NCBI GenBank assembly: GCA_017391665.1
Contig: JAFOXS010000047.1
Location: 1-16,597, forward strand
Reading direction: 5' to 3'
DNA: 16,597 nucleotides
Source: Alistipes sp.
Lineage (GTDB): Bacteria; Bacteroidota; Bacteroidia; Bacteroidales; Rikenellaceae
Position 1 is the first letter of the stretch, and every line of letters begins with the position of its first letter. Positions 1-7,461 of the stretch are shown in pieces. The notes beneath the pieces were generated by a model. The model searched no databases and was not told the DNA's origin. It saw only the letters and a list, made by a program, of their open reading frames with translations. The position numbers were made by a program, and so were the translations under genes.

Positions 1-400
1 CGAGAAGTTGCAGTCGTTCCTCGATGAGGATTCGTTGGCCGATTTCGTATGCATTACAGGTGTCGAGGGAGCTAAGCTTATAGTTACATATCAGGGTGCT
101 CATGCTGCGCGTCCTGCCGATGAGGTGGATGTTGATTCGTTCATCGGCGTCAAGAGCCATCGTGCCAAGGGTAAGCGTATTACCACGTACGATGTAGAGT
201 CGTTGTCATTCCTTGAGCCCGAGCTGCCTCCTCAGAGCGAGACAGCAGAGCCTATGGAGGATGATGCCCCCGAGGTAGATCTCGACAGCATGAATGAGGC
301 TGTCGCAGCGCGTGATGAGGAGAATCCTATTGAGGAGTCTTCGGTGGAGGTGCATGAGCATGTGCTGACGATTGATTCCGAGCAGTTGAACCTCTTTTAG
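1..400 (+). CDS. parC: DNA topoisomerase IV subunit A, C-terminal end (partial)
   Basis: The reading frame is open from the left edge (first full codon at base 2) to TAG at 398-400, so only about the last 132 residues are present and the true start lies outside the window. The middle carries the stretch DSFIGVKSHRAKGKRITTY, which I recognise from the C-terminal beta-pinwheel region of Bacteroidales topoisomerase IV subunit A. This subunit cuts and rejoins DNA to unlink daughter chromosomes and works with ParE. After the conserved part comes an acidic, Glu/Asp-rich tail of about 60 residues that ends in QLNLF. The catalytic tyrosine domain is off-window, so gyrase A is the alternative; the SHRAKGKR signature favours topo IV. 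aroK follows after 9 bp, suggesting joint transcription. Confidence 0.75.
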   Translation, partial: EKLQSFLDEDSLADFVCITGVEGAKLIVTYQGAHAARPADEVDVDSFIGVKSHRAKGKRITTYDVESLSFLEPELPPQSETAEPMEDDAPEVDLDSMNEAVAARDEENPIEESSVEVHEHVLTIDSEQLNLF

Positions 401-409
401 CACGTGGCC

Positions 410-934
410 ATGAAGCTCTTTCTGATAGGATATATGGGCTGCGGCAAGAGTTCGCTGGGACGTAAGATTGCCAAGGTTTGCGATGTGGAGTTCTACGATA
501 TGGACTCTATGATTGAGCAGCGTGAAGGTGCTTCGGTGAGTGATATATTCCACTTTGCCGGTGAGCAGTACTTCCGCGACAAGGAGCGAGCCCTTATTGA
601 GGAGTTTGGCTCGATGGAGGGTGATATGGTTATCTCGACGGGAGGCGGTGCGCCGACGTGGGAGGATAATATGGAGCGCATGAATGAGATCGGAGTGTCG
701 GTATATCTGCGACGTACGGCAGGGCAGATAGCCTCACGCCTGAGCCCTCATGGCCGTTATAAGCGCCCTAAGTTGCGTGGTCTGAATGATGAGGAACTGG
801 TTGCCTTCATGACTACCAATATGGCTGAGCGAGAGCCTTTTTACTCGCGTGCAACCATCACGCTCGATTGCGAGGAGATGAGCGATGAGCGCCTGGTGGA
901 AACAATAATTGATTTAGTTAAAAAGAATGAATAA
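410..934 (+). CDS. aroK: shikimate kinase
   Basis: This 174-residue protein phosphorylates shikimate at the 3-hydroxyl with ATP, the fifth step of the chorismate pathway to aromatic amino acids, in the cytoplasm. The P-loop GYMGCGKSS is at residues 7-15. The shikimate-binding aspartate lies in FYDMD (residues 28-32), the substrate-binding arginine in FRDKE (55-59), and the glycine cluster GGG at 78-80. The lid has arginines in RYKRPKL (116-122), and REPFYSR (141-147) holds the adenine-side arginine. Length matches the family. I chose ATG 410; a GTG at 404 would add only two residues before it. No ribosome-binding site is evident, as is usual in this phylum. The gene sits 9 bp after parC, and its last 8 bases overlap murI, so translation of the two is probably coupled. 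Confidence 0.93.
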   Translation: MKLFLIGYMGCGKSSLGRKIAKVCDVEFYDMDSMIEQREGASVSDIFHFAGEQYFRDKERALIEEFGSMEGDMVISTGGGAPTWEDNMERMNEIGVSVYLRRTAGQIASRLSPHGRYKRPKLRGLNDEELVAFMTTNMAEREPFYSRATITLDCEEMSDERLVETIIDLVKKNE

Positions 935-1703
935 TAACCCGATAGGTGTCTATGATTCAGGCTTTGGCGGGCTTTCGGTGTGGCGCGAACTGCATCGAGC
1001 TTTGCCCAATGAGTCGTTGATATACCTGGGTGACGGCAAGAATTGTCCCTACGGCTCGCGACCTGCGGAGCAGATCCGTCAGTTGGCTGAAACGGCGGTC
1101 GGCGATCTGTTGCAGCGAGGTTGCAAGATGGTTGTGGTAGCGTGCAATACAGCTACGGCAGCTGCTATAGCACACCTCAGAGAGAAGTTTGCCGATGTCC
1201 CGATCGTGGGTCTGGAGCCTGCGGTAAAGCCGGCCTGCCGTATGACCCAAACCCGCATTGTCGGCGTGATAGCTACCGAGCGAAGCCTGCAGGGTGAGAA
1301 GTTCCTCTCTACGCTAGCACGCTATGGCGAGGGCGTTGAGGTTATAAAGTCTGTTGGTGAGGGCTGGGTTGAGGCCGTGGAGCAGAGCGAGGAGCAAACG
1401 GCGGAGACGGAGCAGGCGGTGCGTCGCGTCGTGGAGCCTATCATTGAGCGAGGTGCTGATGTGTTGGTGCTGGGATGTACACATTATCCCTTCTTGAAGG
1501 ATGTTGTATGCCGTGTTGTCGGCGATCGCAATGTGGCGGTTATAGACTCGGGTGAGGCTGTGGAGAAACGTGTGGAGAGCCTCCTCGATGAGTATGACTT
1601 GAGAGCAAGTGAGGATAACCAACCACAATTGGAGTTTGTGACCTATGCCGATCGGCAGTATCGCGATCGCTTAAGGCAGAAGGCCTTGCTGGATTTGTAT
1701 TGA
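927..1703 (+). CDS. murI: glutamate racemase
   Basis: This 258-residue enzyme interconverts L- and D-glutamate without a cofactor, giving the D-glutamate of the peptidoglycan stem peptide. The N-terminus has the DSGFGGLSV motif (residues 10-18, with Asp10 and Ser11 in the active site). The two catalytic cysteines are visible in ACNTATA (Cys73) and GCTHYP (Cys184, followed by His186). LGDGKNCPYG (34-43) is also typical. Length is normal for the family. The ATG at 927 overlaps the end of aroK by 8 bp (927-934). After the TGA at 1701-1703 a small GC hairpin (1713-1717 with 1723-1727) lacks a T-tract, so read-through towards ftsK is possible, although ftsK appears to have its own promoter. Confidence 0.95.
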   Translation: MNNNPIGVYDSGFGGLSVWRELHRALPNESLIYLGDGKNCPYGSRPAEQIRQLAETAVGDLLQRGCKMVVVACNTATAAAIAHLREKFADVPIVGLEPAVKPACRMTQTRIVGVIATERSLQGEKFLSTLARYGEGVEVIKSVGEGWVEAVEQSEEQTAETEQAVRRVVEPIIERGADVLVLGCTHYPFLKDVVCRVVGDRNVAVIDSGEAVEKRVESLLDEYDLRASEDNQPQLEFVTYADRQYRDRLRQKALLDLY

Positions 1704-1756
1704 TCCTTGTCGGCAGCGTCTGGCTGCAGTGTTGAAAATATTTGTCTAACGTTACA

Positions 1757-1785
1757 TTGGGCTATGCCCGCTAATCATAAATTTG
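1757..1785 (+). promoter_or_regulatory. ftsK promoter, Bacteroidales type, almost touching the start codon
   Basis: The -7 box TAAATTTG (1778-1785) fits the Bacteroides TAnnTTTG consensus exactly. The -33 element TTG (1757-1759, inside ACATTGG) is 18 bp upstream. The same heptamer ACATTGG occurs at the -33 position of the dnaG promoter in this window. Only two bases separate the -7 box from ATG 1788, so the transcript would have essentially no leader. A weaker overlapping possibility is TACATTGG (1753-1760) with TTG at 1732-1734, which would give a leader of about 25 bases. Confidence 0.55.
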
Positions 1786-1787
1786 TT

Positions 1788-4652
1788 ATGGCACAACGTG
1801 TTACTAAAAATACCAAAGCGAAGGGTAAGGCCGCAGCCGCAGCCGCAACGCCTGCTTCAGGCGACAATATGTCGTGGATGGCGGGATTTGTTCTGCTCAT
1901 CGTAGGTCTGTTTTCGGTGGTGTCGGTTTTGTCGCACTTCCTGCATTGGTCGTCTGATTTGTCAGCATTGCGTAACGACCCGGCCCTTTCGGGTGAGGAG
2001 ATTCCCTTTGAGAACATCTGCAGCAGCCTGGGTGCAAATGTCGCTTATCTGATGGTTGATGCTTCGTTTGGTATCTTTGGTATCGTTATCCCCATCGTGC
2101 TTACGGTGCTCGGCTGGCGAATATTTAGAAAGAAGTCGTTGCATCTAAATCATTTTGGTTTGAGTGCTGCGCTGGTGCTGATTATGGGATCGCTGACGCT
2201 GGGACTTGTTGCGATGAAATTCTCTATTCCGTACGATGTTGGTGGTGAGTTGGGTCAGGCCTGTGCTGCAGATCTTACGTCGCTCATAGGCGTCTTTGGT
2301 ACTGTGCTGGTGCTTCTTACGGGCTGGATCTTGACGGGTGTATTTATCAATCGTAATTTCCGCCGTATAGTCGATGGCATTGGCGATGGCGTTGAGAAAC
2401 AGGGCGATCGCATGAAGCGTGTTGTGGAGGATGCCATTGCAGCACGCAATAGGATGGCAGAGCAGGAGCCCGAATCAGAAGAGGAACCTACGGTAGAGCC
2501 ACAGCCCGAATCAGAACCTGTGCCTCAGCCTGTTGTGGCGGAGCCCGCTCCTGCACCCGTATTGTCACGCCCCGTAGAGGAGAGTAAGCCTGCGGAGCGT
2601 CCCATTACAATGAATGAGTATCTGGCGGCTAAGCGTGAGGAGCAGATCGGACATCCCGATTTTGGCCGTACTATGCCCGAGCCCGATTTCTATATCGAGG
2701 GCGAGCAGCAGCAGAATATCGCAGTTGAACCAGAGCAGGAGGTGAGTCAAAAGGAGCTGTCGCAGTATGAGGATGATGGCTTTGAGATTATTACTACAGA
2801 AGATATTAAACCTGCCCCCATTGATGTCGAGGCTCTATTGGCCGCGAGAGAACAGGAGCGTATCGAGCGTTCGCTTGATGAGCAGGGTTTTGCCGTAGTG
2901 CAGCGCGACGCGCCGACATCTACGCCCGTTGAAACGTCAACTGCAGAGCCCCAGGCGGCAGAGCGTGAGGAGGATGGATTTTTTGTAGAGCCATCGGCGG
3001 AGCCTGTCGAGCAGCCAGCTCAGAAGTTGTCGCCTGCCCAGCCAAAGAACTCAAGCAGTGATGATATCGTTGTTACCGTGCGTGAGAATGCTGTACGCCG
3101 CGTGGCAGAGGAGGATATAGATATGAATCTGTACGATCCCTTGCGCGATTTGGAGACATATAAGAAACCATATGTTTCGCTCCTGGAGGATTACAAGTCG
3201 CCCCATAAGGTGAGTGATGCAGAGATATATGACAATAAGTGCCGTATCGAGGAGACTCTGAAGTATTTCGGTATTCCCATCAATGATATTCAGGCAACGG
3301 TAGGTCCTACGGTTACTCTCTATGAGATTGTGCAGGCGCAGGGCGTCAAGATATCGAAGGTGCAGGGTCTGGAGAAGGATATTGCGCAGAGTCTGCGTGC
3401 GCAGGGTATTCGTATTATTGCCCCCATTCCGGGACGTGGCACGATAGGTATTGAGGTCCCCAACCGCGACAAGCAGATTGTGTCGATGTACTCGGCTATA
3501 TGTTCCGAGGAGTTTCAGCACGCTAATATGGAGTTGCCGGTTGTGATTGGCCGCACGATCCAGAATACCAACTTTACATTCGACCTGGCCAAGATGCCTC
3601 ACCTTCTGGTTGCAGGTGCTACGGGACAGGGTAAGTCGGTAGGTTTGAATGCCATCATCACGTCGCTGCTCTATAGCAAGCATCCTGCACAATTGAAGTT
3701 TGTGATGATCGACCCGAAGATGGTTGAGTTCTCGGTATATAACAAGCTGGAGCGTCACTTCCTGGCAAAGATGGAGTCTGAGGATGAGGCTATTGTAACC
3801 GATCCAAAGAAGGCTGTATATGTACTCAACTCACTCGTTGAGGAGATGGGGCGTCGTCTGGAACTGTGTAAGATGGCTACGGCACGTAATATTGTCGAGT
3901 ATAACGAAAAGTTCACAGCACGCCGTCTGAATCCCAATAAGGGACACCGCTTCCTGCCGTATATCGTGGTTATTGTCGATGAGTTTGCCGACCTGATCAT
4001 GACAGCCAAGGAGGTGGAGGTACCCGTAATGCGTCTGGCGCAGAAGGCACGAGCCGTTGGTATTCACCTTATTATAGCTACGCAGCGCCCCGACGTAAGA
4101 GTGATTACTGGTGGCATCAAGGCCAACTTCCCCTCGCGTATTGCGTTCCGTGTGATTCAGATGATCGACTCGCGCACGATTATCGACCAGCCGGGAGCAA
4201 ACCAGCTTATCGGCCGAGGTGATATGCTCTTCTCGAAGGATGGCGAGCTTACTCGCGTTCAGTGTGCTCTGGTGGAGACCAAGGAGGTGGAACGCCTGGT
4301 GGATTACATTGCCAAGCAGCAGGGATATACCGAGGCGTATCCTCTGCCCGACTATACTCCCGAGGCTGGTGGCGACGGAGCGGGTATGGCATCCGATGGT
4401 GAGAGTGGTGCTCCGATGAAGTATGATTCACTCTTTGGCGAGGTGGCGCGTGCCGCAGTAACCAATGGCATTATATCTACATCATCTATTCAGCGTAACT
4501 ATGAGGTAGGTTTTAACCGCGCAGGACGTATCATGCTGCAGTTGGAGCGAGCAGGTATTGTTGGCCCGCAGATGGGTGCCAAGCCTCGTGAGATTAAGTT
4601 CTATGATCTGCCCTCGCTGGAGGCTAAACTTCAGGAGTTAGGCGTGTTTTAA
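1788..4652 (+). CDS. ftsK: DNA translocase FtsK
   Basis: FtsK is a septum-anchored hexameric ATPase that pumps chromosomal DNA during division and activates XerCD at dif. From ATG 1788 it has 954 residues. After a Lys/Ala-rich start there are four membrane segments (roughly 32-52, 84-113, 124-145, 163-187). A long acidic Pro/Glu-rich linker follows (about 220-430), then the motor, with Walker A GATGQGKS at 610-617 and Walker B IVVIVDEFADL with Asp731-Glu732. The ATQRPDV and IIDQPGANQLIGRGDML signatures come next, and a C-terminal winged-helix gamma domain (about 880-940) contains the RAGRIMLQLERAGIVGP signature that reads KOPS-like DNA sites. A TTG at 1707 and an ATG at 1764 are in frame upstream, but residues before 1788 do not look like FtsK and the promoter box overlaps them. 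lolA follows after 39 bp, the usual order in Bacteroidales. Confidence 0.95.
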   Translation: MAQRVTKNTKAKGKAAAAAATPASGDNMSWMAGFVLLIVGLFSVVSVLSHFLHWSSDLSALRNDPALSGEEIPFENICSSLGANVAYLMVDASFGIFGIVIPIVLTVLGWRIFRKKSLHLNHFGLSAALVLIMGSLTLGLVAMKFSIPYDVGGELGQACAADLTSLIGVFGTVLVLLTGWILTGVFINRNFRRIVDGIGDGVEKQGDRMKRVVEDAIAARNRMAEQEPESEEEPTVEPQPESEPVPQPVVAEPAPAPVLSRPVEESKPAERPITMNEYLAAKREEQIGHPDFGRTMPEPDFYIEGEQQQNIAVEPEQEVSQKELSQYEDDGFEIITTEDIKPAPIDVEALLAAREQERIERSLDEQGFAVVQRDAPTSTPVETSTAEPQAAEREEDGFFVEPSAEPVEQPAQKLSPAQPKNSSSDDIVVTVRENAVRRVAEEDIDMNLYDPLRDLETYKKPYVSLLEDYKSPHKVSDAEIYDNKCRIEETLKYFGIPINDIQATVGPTVTLYEIVQAQGVKISKVQGLEKDIAQSLRAQGIRIIAPIPGRGTIGIEVPNRDKQIVSMYSAICSEEFQHANMELPVVIGRTIQNTNFTFDLAKMPHLLVAGATGQGKSVGLNAIITSLLYSKHPAQLKFVMIDPKMVEFSVYNKLERHFLAKMESEDEAIVTDPKKAVYVLNSLVEEMGRRLELCKMATARNIVEYNEKFTARRLNPNKGHRFLPYIVVIVDEFADLIMTAKEVEVPVMRLAQKARAVGIHLIIATQRPDVRVITGGIKANFPSRIAFRVIQMIDSRTIIDQPGANQLIGRGDMLFSKDGELTRVQCALVETKEVERLVDYIAKQQGYTEAYPLPDYTPEAGGDGAGMASDGESGAPMKYDSLFGEVARAAVTNGIISTSSIQRNYEVGFNRAGRIMLQLERAGIVGPQMGAKPREIKFYDLPSLEAKLQELGVF

Positions 4653-4691
4653 CACGTAGAGGCGTAATATATCAGCCTACGATTACGTTAT

Positions 4692-5306
4692 ATGGTAAAA
4701 GAGAGTCCTATGCGTCGATTACTTGTTGTCATAATGGCTATTTGCTCTGTTGCAGTCTGCTCGGCTGATGAGCGCTCGCAGAGTGTGTTGCGCAGTGTTG
4801 CCGGGTATGTGCAGGCGCTGGGTGAGTATGAGGCTGAGTTTGATGTCGTGGCGGGGGATTATCGAACCAATGGCCGCTATGGTGTGCTGGGCGATACATA
4901 TCATATCGAGGTTGCACAGGCTGAGGTCTATTCCGACGGAAAGGTGCGCTATGAGGTTGATCACGACCGACGTGAAGTAAACATTGATGTTATGGATCTT
5001 GCGAGCCGTAATATTCTGGATAACCCTACACGATGCTTTGACTTTGTGGGGGATGATTATTCGGCGCAGATATACTCCGAGGCGGGCGGTAATGTGACCT
5101 TGCTGCTACGTGCAAATGATGAGGCTATAGAGGGTGATATATATCTTACGGTAGATAGTGCTACGGGTCGTCCCCGCAAGATTGCATATGTCCTGTATGA
5201 TGATCGTATTGAGGTTACGATAGTCTCACTGGAGCGCAGTAAGAACGCTGTGAAACGATACGACGAATCCAAGTATAAGGGTTACGAGATAGTGGACTTC
5301 CGCTAA
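4692..5306 (+). CDS. lolA: LolA-like outer-membrane lipoprotein carrier protein
   Basis: This is a probable periplasmic chaperone of 204 residues (198 if translation starts at ATG 4710). It would carry lipoproteins from the inner-membrane Lol exporter to the outer membrane. A signal peptide is clear: basic MRR, a hydrophobic core LLVVIMAICSVAV, then cleavage near CSADE; there is no convincing lipobox. The rest is predicted beta-rich. The late segment with IEGDIYLTVDSATGRPRKI resembles the half-barrel strands of LolA-like proteins, though overall similarity in this family is low. Position directly after ftsK matches the common Bacteroidales order. The TAA at 5304-5306 overlaps the uvrB stop codon on the other strand. 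Both ATGs retain the signal peptide; I list the longer form, but 4710 is equally plausible. Confidence 0.75.
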   Translation: MVKESPMRRLLVVIMAICSVAVCSADERSQSVLRSVAGYVQALGEYEAEFDVVAGDYRTNGRYGVLGDTYHIEVAQAEVYSDGKVRYEVDHDRREVNIDVMDLASRNILDNPTRCFDFVGDDYSAQIYSEAGGNVTLLLRANDEAIEGDIYLTVDSATGRPRKIAYVLYDDRIEVTIVSLERSKNAVKRYDESKYKGYEIVDFR

Positions 5307-7330
5307 TAGAACTCCTTTAATTTCTGCAATTCATACATTCGGTCGCGATAACGCGCTGCTGCCAGGAAGTCCAATGCCTTGGCGGCACGCTCCATATCTT
5401 CGCGAGCTTTTGCTATTTGAGCATCGAGATCCTCGGGAATCTTGCTCTCTACGTTATAGGTTCCCTGCTGGTCAGCCACCATGCCGTAATGCTCCTCGGC
5501 GATAGGATGTACATACATATCCTCAGGCTTGGGTGTCAGTAGCGCGCTCTGTCCCGAACCACTCTTCTGCGCCTTGCGTGGAAGCATGGCGTTGGCGATG
5601 TTGTACTCGATCTGCTTCTCTCGTCGGCGGTTGCTCTGCTCGATGGCGTTCTGCATGGAGCCCGTAACCACATCGGCATAGAGTATCGCCTTGCCACTGC
5701 TATGTCGTGCTGCGCGGCCTGCTATCTGCGTGATAGATCGCACATTACGCAGGAATCCCTCCTTGTCTGCATCAAGTATTACGACAAGGCTCACCTCGGG
5801 CATATCCAGACCCTCACGCAGAAGGTTTACTCCCACCAATACATCGAACAGGTCGGCGTGCAGATCCTCAATAATTAGTACTCGCTCCAAAGTGTCAACA
5901 TCGGAGTGAATATATCTGTTGCGTATGCCAGCACGATCCAGAAAACGTGACATCTCCTCGGCCATACGCTTCGTAAGAGCCGTTATGAGTATCTTCTCGC
6001 CAAGGCGTACGCGCTTTTCGATCTCCTCCAATATGTCGTCAATCTGATTACGTGACGGGCGCACCTCCATGGGTGGATCGACCAATCCCGTGGGGCGAAT
6101 AAGTTGCTCTACAACAAGACCTTCGCATTGGCGCAACTCGTAGTCGGCTGGTGTGGCGCTGACGTAGATGGCGGTGCCAACCAAACCCTCAAATTCGCTG
6201 AAGGTTAGAGGCCTGTTATCCTTTGCTGCGGGGAGTCGGAAACCGTAATTTACAAGGTTCTCCTTACGGGCGCGGTCGCCACCAAACATGGCATGCACCT
6301 GCGGCAGAGTGACGTGGCTCTCATCTACAATCATGAGATAATCCTCCGGGAAATAATCCAGAAGACAGAATGGGCGAGTGCCGGCAGCGCGACCATCGAA
6401 GTAGCGCGAGTAGTTCTCGATGCCGGGGCAGTAGCCTAACTCCTTGATCATCTCCAGATCATACTCTACGCGTTGCTTGATGCGTTGTGCTTCTATGTTG
6501 CGATCCTGTTTCTCGAAGAAGGATATTCGCTCACCCAGATCCAGATAAATCTGCTGTACAGCGGTGTTGATTCGCTCCTTGGTGGTTACGAACATGTTGG
6601 CCGGATAGATCGTTACCGAATCCAGCGTTTCAAGACGTTGAGCCGATACGGGGTCAATAAGCTGGATGCTCTCCACCTCGCTGTCAAACATCGTTATGCG
6701 GTAGCAGTTGTCGCCAAAGGCTGTCATCACATCTATCGTGTCGCCTTTAGTGCGGAACGTTGCAGGCTCTAAAGCCAATTCTGTGCGGGTGTAGAGGGCC
6801 TCCACGAGCGAATATAGCAGATGTTTGTAGCCGATGCGGTCGCCAACCTTGAGTTTAATGGATGTGGCATGGAAATCATCGGGGTTACCGATACCATATA
6901 GGCACGAAACGCTCGATACCACAATCACATCACGGCGTCCCGACAGCAGAGCCGAGGTGGTGCTGAGACGCATCTTCTCGATCTCGTCGTTTATCGAGAG
7001 ATCCTTTTCAATGTAGGTGTCTGTAGTGGGAAGATATGCCTCGGGCTGATAATAATCGTAATATGATACGAAATATTCTACGGCATTCTCCGGGAAGAAA
7101 TTCTTGAACTCGCCGTATAACTGCGCTGCAAGGGTCTTGTTATGGCTCAAAACGATGGTCGGACGATTTGGGCGTGCCACCACATTTGCCATCGTAAAGG
7201 TCTTTCCCGAGCCCGTTACGCCAAGTAGCGTGTTGTGTCGGGCGCCACTCTCGATTGACTCGATGAGTTGCGCTATGGCCTGGGGTTGGTCGCCCTTTGG
7301 TGCGTAGTCCGATACAAGTTTGAAATCCAT
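5303..7330 (-). CDS. uvrB: excinuclease ABC subunit B
   Basis: UvrB is the damage-verifying helicase-like subunit of nucleotide excision repair; it is loaded by UvrA2 and recruits UvrC. The protein has 675 residues, normal for the family. Walker A GVTGSGKT is at 37-44. The beta-hairpin that clamps DNA contains YYDYYQPEAY (90-99). The DEAD-like DESH box is at 336-339, followed by SATP (391-394). Helicase motifs V and VI appear as LLREGLDMPE (503-512) and QIAGRAAR (535-542). The C-terminal UVR domain that contacts UvrC is at about 635-670. ATG at 7328-7330 gives the canonical start MDFKLVSDYAPKGDQPQAI. A promoter box lies only four bases upstream. The gene diverges from dnaG and ends tail-to-tail with lolA, sharing four bases (5303-5306). 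Confidence 0.97.
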   Translation of the reverse strand: MDFKLVSDYAPKGDQPQAIAQLIESIESGARHNTLLGVTGSGKTFTMANVVARPNRPTIVLSHNKTLAAQLYGEFKNFFPENAVEYFVSYYDYYQPEAYLPTTDTYIEKDLSINDEIEKMRLSTTSALLSGRRDVIVVSSVSCLYGIGNPDDFHATSIKLKVGDRIGYKHLLYSLVEALYTRTELALEPATFRTKGDTIDVMTAFGDNCYRITMFDSEVESIQLIDPVSAQRLETLDSVTIYPANMFVTTKERINTAVQQIYLDLGERISFFEKQDRNIEAQRIKQRVEYDLEMIKELGYCPGIENYSRYFDGRAAGTRPFCLLDYFPEDYLMIVDESHVTLPQVHAMFGGDRARKENLVNYGFRLPAAKDNRPLTFSEFEGLVGTAIYVSATPADYELRQCEGLVVEQLIRPTGLVDPPMEVRPSRNQIDDILEEIEKRVRLGEKILITALTKRMAEEMSRFLDRAGIRNRYIHSDVDTLERVLIIEDLHADLFDVLVGVNLLREGLDMPEVSLVVILDADKEGFLRNVRSITQIAGRAARHSSGKAILYADVVTGSMQNAIEQSNRRREKQIEYNIANAMLPRKAQKSGSGQSALLTPKPEDMYVHPIAEEHYGMVADQQGTYNVESKIPEDLDAQIAKAREDMERAAKALDFLAAARYRDRMYELQKLKEFY

Positions 7331-7334
7331 ACGA

Positions 7335-7342
7335 CAAAGTTA
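7335..7342 (-). promoter_or_regulatory. uvrB promoter -7 box, start-proximal
   Basis: On the minus strand the sequence reads TAACTTTG-tcgt-ATG, a perfect TAnnTTTG box with four bases before the uvrB start codon. The -33 region 19-20 bp upstream reads TTTTCC, a weak match to TTTG. Transcription starting a few bases after the box would begin at or next to the ATG, giving a leaderless message. Confidence 0.55.
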
Positions 7343-7426
7343 TGAATAATTACTCAATCATGGAAAAAAGCCGCTGCAAATCTCATACTATCGAGGTGCA
7401 TGTGCTAAAAAATAGGAATAAAAACA

Positions 7427-7454
7427 TTGGATTCTGAATTTATTATTACCTTTG
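7427..7454 (+). promoter_or_regulatory. dnaG promoter, Bacteroidales type, start-proximal
   Basis: The -33 element TTG (7427-7429, within ACATTGG) and the -7 box TACCTTTG (7447-7454) are separated by 17 bp. Seven bases lie between the box and the dnaG ATG at 7462, so the leader would be a few bases at most. The ACATTGG heptamer is shared with the ftsK promoter in this window. Confidence 0.65.
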
Positions 7455-7461
7455 TACTCTT

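Noticed and set aside
404..409. GTG start for aroK, two codons upstream
   Set aside because: ATG 410 places the P-loop at the standard distance from the N-terminus; the extra residues gain nothing.
1713..1727. GC-rich hairpin after murI as an intrinsic terminator
   Set aside because: The stem is only five base pairs and no T-run follows it.
1707..1787. TTG 1707 or ATG 1764 as the start of FtsK
   Set aside because: The added residues do not resemble FtsK N-termini, and the consensus promoter boxes fall inside this stretch, so it is more likely untranscribed or untranslated from the main promoter.
3051..4067. Long open frames on the minus strand inside ftsK (235, 84 and 78 codons)
   Set aside because: They lie antisense to a strongly conserved gene, have low-complexity His/Leu/Arg-rich translations with no recognisable motif, and no promoter in front; they reflect codon bias of ftsK.
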